Positions 15,697-22,025 of a DNA stretch of 64,000 bases are shown piece after piece. Source of the stretch: Actinoplanes cyaneus (GTDB lineage Bacteria; Actinomycetota; Actinomycetes; Mycobacteriales; Micromonosporaceae); assembly GCF_016862095.1 (NCBI RefSeq), contig NZ_BOMH01000028.1, positions 1 through 64,000 on the forward strand. Direction: 5' to 3'. The notes beneath the pieces are model-generated. The model had not been told where the DNA came from and did not search any database. It saw only the letters and a list, made by a program, of their open reading frames with translations. The stretch's first letter is position 1, and the number at the start of each line of letters is the position of its first letter. Made by a program: the position numbers and the translations under genes.

Positions 15697-16218
15697 CGCG
15701 TCTTCCAGCAGGTCGCGGGCGGCGGCCCGGTCGATCGCCGGGTCGCCGAGGACCACCGGCAGGGCGAGCCCGTCGATGAGGGCGAGGATCTGCCGGGCGG
15801 TGCGCATCGGGTCGCCGGTGGTGATGTTCCCGGCGAGCAGCTCGCGCCATCGGGTGTAGTCGCGCAGGACGTCAGCCCGCACCTCGGCGTCACGCGACGC
15901 CCATCGCCAGCTCTCCACCCAGAGGCGCCACGTGGTGTCGTTGCCCAGGTGCGTGGCAATCGCGAGCAGCCGCTCCCACGGGTCGGTCAGCGTGGCAAGG
16001 CGTTCACCGACCAGCGCGAAGTCCCGCTCGGCGGCGTGCCGGAAGACCGCGATGAGCATGTCCTCGCGGGTGCCGAAGTAGTACTGCAAGGTGGAGACGC
16101 CGACGCCGGTGGCCGCGCTCACGTCGGTGAACCGGGTCGCGTCGGCGCCGCGCGCCGCGACCACCTCACCGGCCGCCGCGAGCACCTCGACCCGCCTGGC
16201 CGCCGACCGCCTCACCAC
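15661..16218 (-). CDS. TetR-family transcriptional regulator
   Basis: A 185-residue TetR repressor. The N-terminal HTH (ADATRFTDVSAATGVGVSTLQYYFGTREDML in two halves, residues ~24-54) is followed by a ligand-binding domain with TetR_C-like helices (WESW-like VESWRWASRDAEVRADVLRDY). The start codon is GTG. It is convergent with and overlaps the ureohydrolase by 36 bp, so it probably controls that gene through the ACTGTA/TACAGT sites upstream of it. This is inference. Confidence 0.9.
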   Translation of the reverse strand: MVRRSAARRVEVLAAAGEVVAARGADATRFTDVSAATGVGVSTLQYYFGTREDMLIAVFRHAAERDFALVGERLATLTDPWERLLAIATHLGNDTTWRLWVESWRWASRDAEVRADVLRDYTRWRELLAGNITTGDPMRTARQILALIDGLALPVVLGDPAIDRAAARDLLEDALARLLGRPAAL

Positions 16219-16255
16219 CGGCCATGTCTACCACCCGGACCGGCCGGCCGGGTCG

Positions 16256-16999
16256 TCAGCCGACGAAGTCCTGGGTCATCCAGGTCACGCCCTTGCTGTC
16301 GCGCACGATGCTCAGGCCGATCCGGGTGAAGCCCTTGCTGAGCAGGTTCTTGCGGTGCCCGTCGTTCGGCGGGGTCTCGGCCAGCATCGAGTCGGTCAGC
16401 CCGTTGGCCGCCTTGATCATCGCGGCGGCGCTGCTGCCGCTGGAGCCGAAGCCGATGTTCTCGCCGGCGCTGCTCCACCTGACGCCCTGCGCGCTGAACC
16501 GCTTGCCGATGTCGCCCTCGCCGGAGCACTGGTGCGACAGCCCGCAGCCGTTGATCATCAGCTTGTTGTGCAGGGCGGACGCCCGGGAGAGGTCGTCGTC
16601 GAGCTGGAGCGCGGCCAGCCCCTCGGCCTTGCGGGCGGCGTTGATGTGCGCGAGCACCTCTTCGACGATCTGCTCGTCGGTGGACGGCGGGGACTGCGTG
16701 GACACCTTCGTCGTCACCGGCTTCCTCGTCGGGGTCGCGCTCGTCCTGGTCACCGATGGTGACGGCGACCGCGATGGTGACGGCGACAGTGACGGTGCCG
16801 GGGCAGCCGACGTCAGCGCGACCGACGGGAGGGGGACGACGCTCGGGGAGGCCGGGGCGGCGAGGGGGATCTCGGCCGGCCGCGGCTCGGCGGAAGCCTG
16901 CTGACCCAGGCCCATGACGATCATTCCGGCGCCGAGGGCTACTGCCGCCGATCCCGTCACGACGGTGTATCGAAGACGGCGGGCAGCGGGGAGCGACAC
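16256..16999 (-). CDS. Secreted CAP-domain (SCP/PR1-like) protein
   Basis: A 247-residue exported protein. An N-terminal hydrophobic signal/anchor (residues ~12-33) is followed by a Ser/Pro-rich linker (SPSPSRSPSPS) and a C-terminal CAP domain (~115-247). CAP signatures are ALHNKLM, SAGENIGFG and GHRKNLLSKGF. Bacterial CAP proteins of this small class are extracellular and mostly of unknown role. The start is GTG with GAGGTGA upstream. A 12-bp perfect palindrome (TTCCTTAAGGAA, 17086-17097) lies ~90 bp upstream and could be an operator. Confidence 0.88.
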   Translation of the reverse strand: MSLPAARRLRYTVVTGSAAVALGAGMIVMGLGQQASAEPRPAEIPLAAPASPSVVPLPSVALTSAAPAPSLSPSPSRSPSPSVTRTSATPTRKPVTTKVSTQSPPSTDEQIVEEVLAHINAARKAEGLAALQLDDDLSRASALHNKLMINGCGLSHQCSGEGDIGKRFSAQGVRWSSAGENIGFGSSGSSAAAMIKAANGLTDSMLAETPPNDGHRKNLLSKGFTRIGLSIVRDSKGVTWMTQDFVG

Positions 17000-17135
17000 G
17001 GGACATTCACCTCGGGTGGCCGGACAGGGGGACGACGCCCCATGACTATGCGCGACCGGCCGGGTGACCGCAGTGCCGGAAAGGATTCCTTAAGGAACGG
17101 CTCACGGACTCATAAAGGTCGAGTCCGGACAGAGA

Positions 17136-17348
17136 TCAGCGACCGCCGAGATCGAACTCGCCGGCTCGAACCCCGTCGATGAAGGCGGCCCACTCCGCGC
17201 GGGTGAAGACCAGGACCGTCCCGTCCGGATCCTTGGTGTCGCGCAGCGCCACGATGCCCGGAAGGTTGCCGGCCACCTCGACGCAGTCGCCCCCGTTGCC
17301 GCCGCTCCGGGTGCTCTTGTGCCAGACGGCACCGGTCAGGTCAGCCAT
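17136..17348 (-). CDS. DUF397 protein
   Basis: A 70-residue protein of the actinomycete DUF397 family (VWHKSTRSGGNGGDCVEVA... VLVFTRAEWAAFIDGVRAGEFD). The family almost always sits next to an XRE regulator with a DUF5753-like effector domain, as here. Some pairs control development or secondary metabolism, and a toxin-antitoxin-like role has been suggested for some. Its start overlaps the XRE gene stop by 8 bp. Confidence 0.9.
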   Translation of the reverse strand: MADLTGAVWHKSTRSGGNGGDCVEVAGNLPGIVALRDTKDPDGTVLVFTRAEWAAFIDGVRAGEFDLGGR

Positions 17349-18216
17349 CGCTCTCCTTGATGATCGCGCCGATGAGGTCGTCGGAAGCGGACTGGCTCAG
17401 CGCTGTCGCATCGAGCGCGGCCCAGATGTTCTCGTAGGACTCGACCTCGGTGAGCTTATCCAGGTAGAGCGCGCCGGTGAGGTTCTCGCAGTAGATGGTG
17501 GTCGGCTCCGGCGACGCCGTCCCGACAGCCGGGAACTCCAGGACCGTGAACTGCCCGGAGCTGGACGCCTGGTGCGGGCCGGCCGCGAACGGGACGACCC
17601 GGACGCTGATGTCCGGCCAGGTGGAGACGTTGACCAGATGGGCGAGCTGCTTCTGCATGCCCAGCGTGTCCGGCACCGCGCGGCGCAGCACACCCTCGTC
17701 GATGATCACTTCCAGTCGTGGCGCCCTGGGCCGGCTGCGAGCCAGCAGGGACTGGCGTTCCAGCCGGACGGCCACCGCGTTCTCCACCGCGGCCGGATCG
17801 TCGCCGAGCCAGCGGCCGAAGACGAACTCCGCGTACTCCCTGGTCTGCAACAGGCCCGGGATCACGCTCGGCGCGTACTGCCGGAGACGGGACGCGGCCT
17901 GTTCCATGCCGACGTAGAGCTCGAACCAGGCGGGGACGACATCGCCGTACGCATGCCACCAGCCCTTCGCCTTGGACTCCTGCGCCAGGCCGATCAGCAC
18001 CTCGGTCATGTGACTGGGAGCCCCGTACACCCCGCACATCGCGATCACGTCGTGCTTGCGGACCGGAACCTCACCGTTCTCGATCCGGTACATCCGCGCG
18101 CGGGAGAACTCCAACTCCTGTGCCGCCGCCATGAGCGAGACGCCGGCCTGCTCGCGCAACTGCTTGAGCAGCCGCCCGACCTGCCGCCTCGGTACCGTCG
18201 ACCCCGTCTCGGACAT
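17341..18216 (-). CDS. XRE-family regulator with DUF5753-type C-terminal domain
   Basis: A 291-residue protein. An N-terminal XRE helix-turn-helix (LREQAGVSLMAAAQELEF, SRARMYRIENGEVPV) is followed by the large actinomycete-specific domain (FELYVGMEQAASRLRQYAP ... VIPGLLQTREYAEFV). This is the standard partner of DUF397. The ATG at 18216 (MSETGSTVPRR) has GGAGG 8 nt upstream; an 8-codon longer form lacks such a site. Two palindromes in the upstream gap are candidate binding sites. Confidence 0.9.
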   Translation of the reverse strand: MSETGSTVPRRQVGRLLKQLREQAGVSLMAAAQELEFSRARMYRIENGEVPVRKHDVIAMCGVYGAPSHMTEVLIGLAQESKAKGWWHAYGDVVPAWFELYVGMEQAASRLRQYAPSVIPGLLQTREYAEFVFGRWLGDDPAAVENAVAVRLERQSLLARSRPRAPRLEVIIDEGVLRRAVPDTLGMQKQLAHLVNVSTWPDISVRVVPFAAGPHQASSSGQFTVLEFPAVGTASPEPTTIYCENLTGALYLDKLTEVESYENIWAALDATALSQSASDDLIGAIIKESDG

Positions 18217-18323
18217 GCCGGCGACCTCCTCCCGTCGCACGCCGCCCCGCCTGACCGCGTGCCCATCGCCTGCGGCGGCCCGCCCGCGTCACGGAGCCGG
18301 ACCGCCCGCCGCGGCCCCGGGGT

Positions 18324-18386
18324 GTCTCGAACGAGACGATCCGAACGACTGCATCGAGACGACGAGAATCCATTCGCGGGATTCTC
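18324..18386. promoter_or_regulatory. Two palindromes in the XRE / small-Cys-protein divergent region
   Basis: GTCTCGAACGAGAC (18324-18337) is a perfect 14-bp palindrome. GAGAATCC (18364-18371) and GGATTCTC (18379-18386) form a perfect 8-bp inverted repeat with a 7-nt loop. They are 42 bp apart (centre to centre about 44.5) in the gap between two divergent genes, as expected for an XRE autoregulatory operator. Confidence 0.5.
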
Positions 18387-18466
18387 GCCACCGCGGCTTG
18401 AGCCCGAGCCTAAAGCACGGAACTCTCCATTGTGTAGTCGTCACACTGCGGAAGGTAAGGGTCGAC

Positions 18467-18718
18467 ATGCTCGTGCCGCGGACCGAACACGTCGGCGAGC
18501 GCCCCGCGTGGGACTGCCGGGTCTGCGGCCTGCCGTGGCCGTGCGCCACCGCCAAGGTGGAACTCGCCGAGCAGTACCAGAAGTTCCCCCACGGGCTCGC
18601 CGTCTACCTCGGGTCGTGCCTGATCGAGGCGATCGACGACTGCGCGGCCGGCTCCGGCGGGCCGCCCGCCGACCTCTACGACCGCTTCCTGGGCTGGGCC
18701 GGGCCCGGGGCGCCCTGA
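18467..18718 (+). CDS. Small cysteine-motif protein next to XRE/DUF397
   Basis: An 83-residue protein with WDCRVCGLPWPCATAK near residue 15-30. The CxxC...C arrangement suggests metal binding or redox activity. Similar small proteins commonly sit beside XRE/DUF397 pairs in actinomycetes, but I know no function for them. GGTAAGG lies ~10 nt upstream of the ATG. It is divergent from the XRE gene, and its 3' end overlaps the convergent gene by 43 bp. Confidence 0.72.
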   Translation: MLVPRTEHVGERPAWDCRVCGLPWPCATAKVELAEQYQKFPHGLAVYLGSCLIEAIDDCAAGSGGPPADLYDRFLGWAGPGAP

Positions 18719-19491
18719 ACCACCTTCGCCTGCAACGCCCGGTAGAGCTGGGCGTCGTCGACAGTGGTGTAGAGCGTGGAATCGGAACCGGTCAGCACCA
18801 CCCACGGGCAGGTCTTCGCGGCGCCGTTCAGGGTGGACTCGACGACCTTGCGGCCGGTGGCGACCTCGTACACGGTGAGCCGGTACCGGCCGACCATCAG
18901 CGGCATCTTCGGGGAGGCGGCGAGATCGGTCGCGCAGTCCTTGACCTTCGTGCCGCCACCGATCAGATCCAGACACGCGACGAGCTGGGCCTGCTTGGCA
19001 GCCGGGGCCCAGGCCTTCTTCGCGGCCGGCGACCCCGAGTAGGCGTACCGGTTCAGCGTGCGGGCCGAGCGGTCACCGAGGTCCAGACGCTCCTTCGCGC
19101 TGATGACGACCGGGTGCGGGCCCTTGCCGGCATACTTCGGCGCGGCCGGATAGTAGGTGTTGCCGCACACCGCGTCGAGGTCGGTGACAGCGCCGACCGG
19201 CTTCGCAGCGGGCTGCGCGGCGGTGGCCGACGGGGAGGCGGCCGTCGACGCCGCGTCGGAGGCCGACGGTGACGCCGCCTGCGGGCCGGGCGGGTCCGAG
19301 GTGAAGACGCCGCTGCAGGCCAGGCAGAAGAGCACGACCACGACCGACGCGAGGCCGCCGGCGACGAGGGCGGTGCGGCGGGTCGCGAATCTCCCGATCT
19401 TCCCGGTACGGAGGAAGCCCCGCCCGCTGTCCGCCGCGTCCCCCGCCGACGCGGGCTCGTCGTTCTCCCGCGGCTCCCCTGCCTGCACCAT
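18676..19491 (-). CDS. Membrane-anchored hypothetical protein
   Basis: A 271-residue protein. A basic cytoplasmic N-terminus (~35 residues) is followed by one membrane segment (TALVAGGLASVVVVLFCLACSG, residues ~40-60), an Ala/Ser/Pro/Thr linker and an extracellular domain with several cysteines (CGNTYYP, VACLDL, VKDCATDL, KTCPWVVL). I do not recognise the domain. Three of the cysteines could form disulphides. A promoter-like pair (GTGACG-N17-TATAGT on the minus strand, 19524-19552) lies upstream. Its 3' end overlaps the small Cys-protein gene by 43 bp. Confidence 0.75.
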   Translation of the reverse strand: MVQAGEPRENDEPASAGDAADSGRGFLRTGKIGRFATRRTALVAGGLASVVVVLFCLACSGVFTSDPPGPQAASPSASDAASTAASPSATAAQPAAKPVGAVTDLDAVCGNTYYPAAPKYAGKGPHPVVISAKERLDLGDRSARTLNRYAYSGSPAAKKAWAPAAKQAQLVACLDLIGGGTKVKDCATDLAASPKMPLMVGRYRLTVYEVATGRKVVESTLNGAAKTCPWVVLTGSDSTLYTTVDDAQLYRALQAKVVQGAPGPAQPRKRS

Positions 19492-19523
19492 CGCCAGCCC
19501 CCAGCCCGTCCCGATGGCGGCGA

Positions 19524-19552
19524 ACTATACCGACCGGTAACACGCTCGTCAC
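19524..19552 (-). promoter_or_regulatory. Predicted promoter of the membrane-anchored protein gene
   Basis: GTGACG (19552-19547) and TATAGT (19529-19524) on the minus strand with a 17-bp spacer, about 33 bp upstream of the ATG at 19491. A GGGG-rich site between them can serve as ribosome-binding site. Confidence 0.5.
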
Positions 19553-19580
19553 CAGGAGCGCGCCACCGGTCCGGAAGGGA

Positions 19581-19955
19581 TCAGAACGACCAGGGCCCGA
19601 ACCGGCCCCAGGCGACCACCGCGGAGAGCAGCAGCAGGACCAGGCTGGGCAGCACCGCCTGGTTCTCCTTGCGGCGCACGTGCACCACGATCGCCCCGAT
19701 CATCGTGATCGCCAGGCCGGTCGCGGCCAGCGGGACCAGCACCGGGGCGACGTCCAGCAGCGCCGGGAGGATCAGGCCGATCGCACCGAGCGCCTCCACC
19801 AGGCCGATCAGCTTGACCTGGCCGTCACCGAAGTCAGCGGCCCAGCCCATCCCGGACGCGATCAGCTTCTCCTTCGGCTGCAGCATCTTCATCACGCCGG
19901 CGGCCAGGAAGGCAGCCGCGAGCAGACCCGCGATGATCCACAGTACGACGTTCAT
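19581..19955 (-). CDS. DoxX-like membrane protein
   Basis: A 124-residue protein with four hydrophobic segments, matching the small DoxX/DoxX-like family (AAFLAAGVMKMLQPKEKL ... GLVEALGAIGLILP). The family has no single established role; some members act in quinone- or thiol-linked redox stress. It is divergent from a MarR regulator with operator-like dyads between them, so MarR probably controls it. Confidence 0.88.
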   Translation of the reverse strand: MNVVLWIIAGLLAAAFLAAGVMKMLQPKEKLIASGMGWAADFGDGQVKLIGLVEALGAIGLILPALLDVAPVLVPLAATGLAITMIGAIVVHVRRKENQAVLPSLVLLLLSAVVAWGRFGPWSF

Positions 19956-19965
19956 GATTCCTCAA

Positions 19966-20046
19966 TTCACTTCAACAGTTGAGTGAAAGCTAGCTCGGAT
20001 CACTTAAGCGTGCAAGCGTCTGGCGGTTAAACGCTTGAGCTATCCT
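19966..20046. promoter_or_regulatory. MarR operator candidates and marR promoter
   Basis: An imperfect palindrome (TTCACTTCAA / GTTGAGTGAA, 19966-19987) lies in the doxX leader. A second dyad (CTTAAGCG at 20003-20010, CGCTTGAG at 20032-20039) lies before marR. TATCCT at 20041-20046, 6 nt before the marR ATG, looks like a leaderless -10. The layout suits a MarR protein that shuts off both genes. Confidence 0.55.
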
Positions 20047-20052
20047 CGGGGC

Positions 20053-20550
20053 ATGGAGACATCCGAGCCGCAGTGGCTGAGCAGCGAGGAACGCGAAGCC
20101 TGGCTGGTCCTGCTGAGCCTCTTCATGCGGCTCCCGTCGGCACTCGACACGCAGCTGCAGCGCGACGCGGGGCTGAGCAACTTTGAGTACGGAATACTCG
20201 CCGGCCTCTCCGAGTCCCCCGGCCGGACACTGCGGATGAGCGAGCTGGCGGTGCTGGCCGAGGGATCGCTGGCACGCCTGTCCCAGGCCGTCGGCCGCCT
20301 GGAGAAACGTGGCTGGGTGCGGCGGACACCCGACCCGGACGACGGGCGGTACACGCTCGCGATGCTCACCGACGACGGCTGGGACAAGGTGGTGGCGACC
20401 GCTCCGGGACATGTCACCGAGGTCCGCAACCTGGTCTTCGACCAGCTGACCAAGGCGCAGACCCGGCAGTTGCGCGACATCGGCCGCCGCATCATGCGCG
20501 CCGTCGACCCCGACGACCCGTGCGGCGCCACCCGCGTCACCTCCGGCTGA
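20053..20550 (+). CDS. MarR-family transcriptional regulator
   Basis: A 165-residue winged-helix MarR protein: dimer helices, then LRMSELAVLAEGSLARLSQAVGRLEKRGWVRR in two parts (recognition helix and wing with DPDDGRYTLAML, the family DxR wing motif). It probably represses itself and the divergent DoxX gene. The ATG at 20053 is preferred because TATCCT lies 6 nt upstream, the position of a leaderless promoter. Confidence 0.92.
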   Translation: METSEPQWLSSEEREAWLVLLSLFMRLPSALDTQLQRDAGLSNFEYGILAGLSESPGRTLRMSELAVLAEGSLARLSQAVGRLEKRGWVRRTPDPDDGRYTLAMLTDDGWDKVVATAPGHVTEVRNLVFDQLTKAQTRQLRDIGRRIMRAVDPDDPCGATRVTSG

Positions 20551-20605
20551 CCGCCCACCCGGACCCGCCGACGCGATCCGGCCGGGGCTGCGGCCGCGAC
20601 GTGCG

Positions 20606-20668
20606 GTTCCGGCTGGTTCTCATGGGCGTTATGAGGCACGAATAACGCCCATGAGAACCAGCCGGAAC
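20606..20668. repeat. Dispersed palindromic repeat, copy B (perfect 27-bp arms)
   Basis: A perfect inverted repeat: arms of 27 nt (20606-20632 and 20642-20668) around the 9-nt loop GAGGCACGA. The core is GGCTGGTTCTCATGGGCG. The loop is the reverse complement of that in copies C and F, so this copy lies in the opposite orientation. It is 56 bp past the marR stop. Confidence 0.92.
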
Positions 20669-20769
20669 GGGGAGGCGCGCCGGGACCTTGCGTGGGCAGC
20701 CGGTCGCGGACGTTCACGGGCGGGCGAGTCCTGCCGGCTCGGCACGCCACCGGCACTGCCGCCCGGCGC

Positions 20770-20841
20770 GTGACCGGGTCTGCGGCTCGGCCGGTGACCG
20801 GGTCTGCGGCTCGGCCGGTGACCGGGTTTGCTGCTTTGACC
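20770..20841. repeat. 24-bp tandem repeat, three copies
   Basis: GTGACCGGGTCTGCGGCTCG-type units of exactly 24 bp begin at 20770, 20794 and 20818. The first two are nearly identical; the third is diverged (GGGTTTGCTGCTTTGACC). The unit length, a multiple of three, keeps several frames open, which explains the false open frames here. Confidence 0.8.
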
Positions 20842-21037
20842 GTGCCCATCCATGGAGATCGCCCTTTCGGGGTGAGCGTTCTGGGCGCGCCAGCGCCCTG
20901 CTCGGCCCGGAAGGGTCCCCGCGGGAGCAGCGGAGAGGGACCACAGCGGACCTGGGACATGAGGATCTTGAAGTTGATCTTCTGGGGTCGGGGTGGGGTC
21001 GCCGGGGCGGGCGTGGGGGTTGTGGTTGGGTGGGGTG

Positions 21038-21691
21038 GTGACTTACGGGTGGATGGAGTTGCCGGCCGAGGCGGTGGACACGGCGGCTCGGGAGTTGCTG
21101 GGCTGGAGGCTTTCCGCGAACGGGGTGACGGTCCGGCTGACCGAGGTCGAGGCTTACAGCGGGCTCGGCGCCGACCCGGCCAGCCACGCCCACCGTGGGG
21201 TCACGAACCGGAACGCGGTGATGTTCGGGCCCGCCGGTCGGCTCTACGTCTACCAGATCTACGGCATGCACTTCTGCGCGAACATCGTCTGCGGCGAGGA
21301 GGGCCGGGCCGCGGCCGTGCTGCTCCGCGCCGGTGAGGTGGTCGACGGGCTCGAGACGGCTCGCGAGCGCCGGCCCGCCGCCCGTGACGACGCCGGCCTG
21401 GCCGCCGGGCCGGCCAAGTTGATGCAGGTCCTGGCGTTGAACCGGGCCGCCAACGACACCTCGGTGATCGACGGGAGCGGCCCGGCCACGCTCAGCCCGC
21501 CGGCCACCGAGCCGGGTGCGATCGAGGCGGGGCCGCGCGTCGGGGTCACGTCCGCGCACGACGTCCCGTGGCGTTTCTGGATCTCCGGAGACCCGACGGT
21601 CAGCGCGTACCGGCGTCACATCCCGAAGGTCCGCCCCGCGGTCAGGAGATCATCACGCCCCAGTCCTCCTCGCGACGGGCGCGGTGGGTGA
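21038..21691 (+). CDS. 3-methyladenine DNA glycosylase (AAG/MPG family)
   Basis: Base-excision repair enzyme that removes alkylated purines. About 217 residues, the usual size for bacterial AAG/MPG proteins. Family hallmarks: LTEVEAYSG with the catalytic Glu, the ASHAHRG and TNRNAVMFGPAGRLYVYQIYG stretch in parts, and HFCANIV. The start is GTG 21038 (MTYGWMELP) or ATG 21053 (MELPAEAVD); neither has a clear advantage. The 3' end overlaps the convergent hypothetical gene by 50 bp. Confidence 0.88.
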   Translation: MTYGWMELPAEAVDTAARELLGWRLSANGVTVRLTEVEAYSGLGADPASHAHRGVTNRNAVMFGPAGRLYVYQIYGMHFCANIVCGEEGRAAAVLLRAGEVVDGLETARERRPAARDDAGLAAGPAKLMQVLALNRAANDTSVIDGSGPATLSPPATEPGAIEAGPRVGVTSAHDVPWRFWISGDPTVSAYRRHIPKVRPAVRRSSRPSPPRDGRGG

Positions 21692-22025
21692 CCGCGATGA
21701 TCGTGACGAGGTTGGATTCGATCAGGAACTCCAGCTCGTCGTACGTCTTCGACGTCAGCGCCGTGGCCGCCGTCGCGAGGTGCGGCAGGTGGGCGAGCAG
21801 CAGCCCGCACTCCCGCAGGAACGCGAGCGTCTCCTCGGGTGGCACCAGCAGGTTCCGGTCGGCGAGCCGCGGCAGATAGGTGGCGCCCAGCGCGCGGACC
21901 GCCGCCGACGAGTACAGCCACTGGCGACTGCCCTCCCCTCCGGCGGACGAGTTGAACCCGGGCAGGTCGACCATGTCGAACGAGCCGTCCGGCAGGATGC
22001 GGCAGGGATAGACGTCAAGACTCAT
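21642..22025 (-). CDS. Hypothetical protein downstream of helR
   Basis: A 127-residue soluble protein that I do not recognise. It has no signal or membrane segment. Its start overlaps the helR stop by 11 bp on the same strand, so it is probably co-translated with helR. Its 3' end runs 50 bp into the convergent glycosylase gene. Confidence 0.7.
   Translation of the reverse strand: MSLDVYPCRILPDGSFDMVDLPGFNSSAGGEGSRQWLYSSAAVRALGATYLPRLADRNLLVPPEETLAFLRECGLLLAHLPHLATAATALTSKTYDELEFLIESNLVTIIAVTHRARREEDWGVMIS

Larger units (their letters stand above)
20551..21037. other. Repeat-rich intergenic region
   Basis: About 490 bases between marR and the glycosylase gene. They hold the best copy of the dispersed palindrome (20606-20668), a 24-bp tandem repeat (20770-20841) and a GC-rich stretch. 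No credible gene was seen: the open frames here have repetitive Arg/Pro translations and no ribosome-binding site. Confidence 0.6.

Noticed and set aside
20629-20853. Small Arg/Pro repeat protein on the minus strand
   Set aside because: The frame is a product of the 24-bp tandem repeat and palindrome B; no ribosome-binding site or homologue is known to me.
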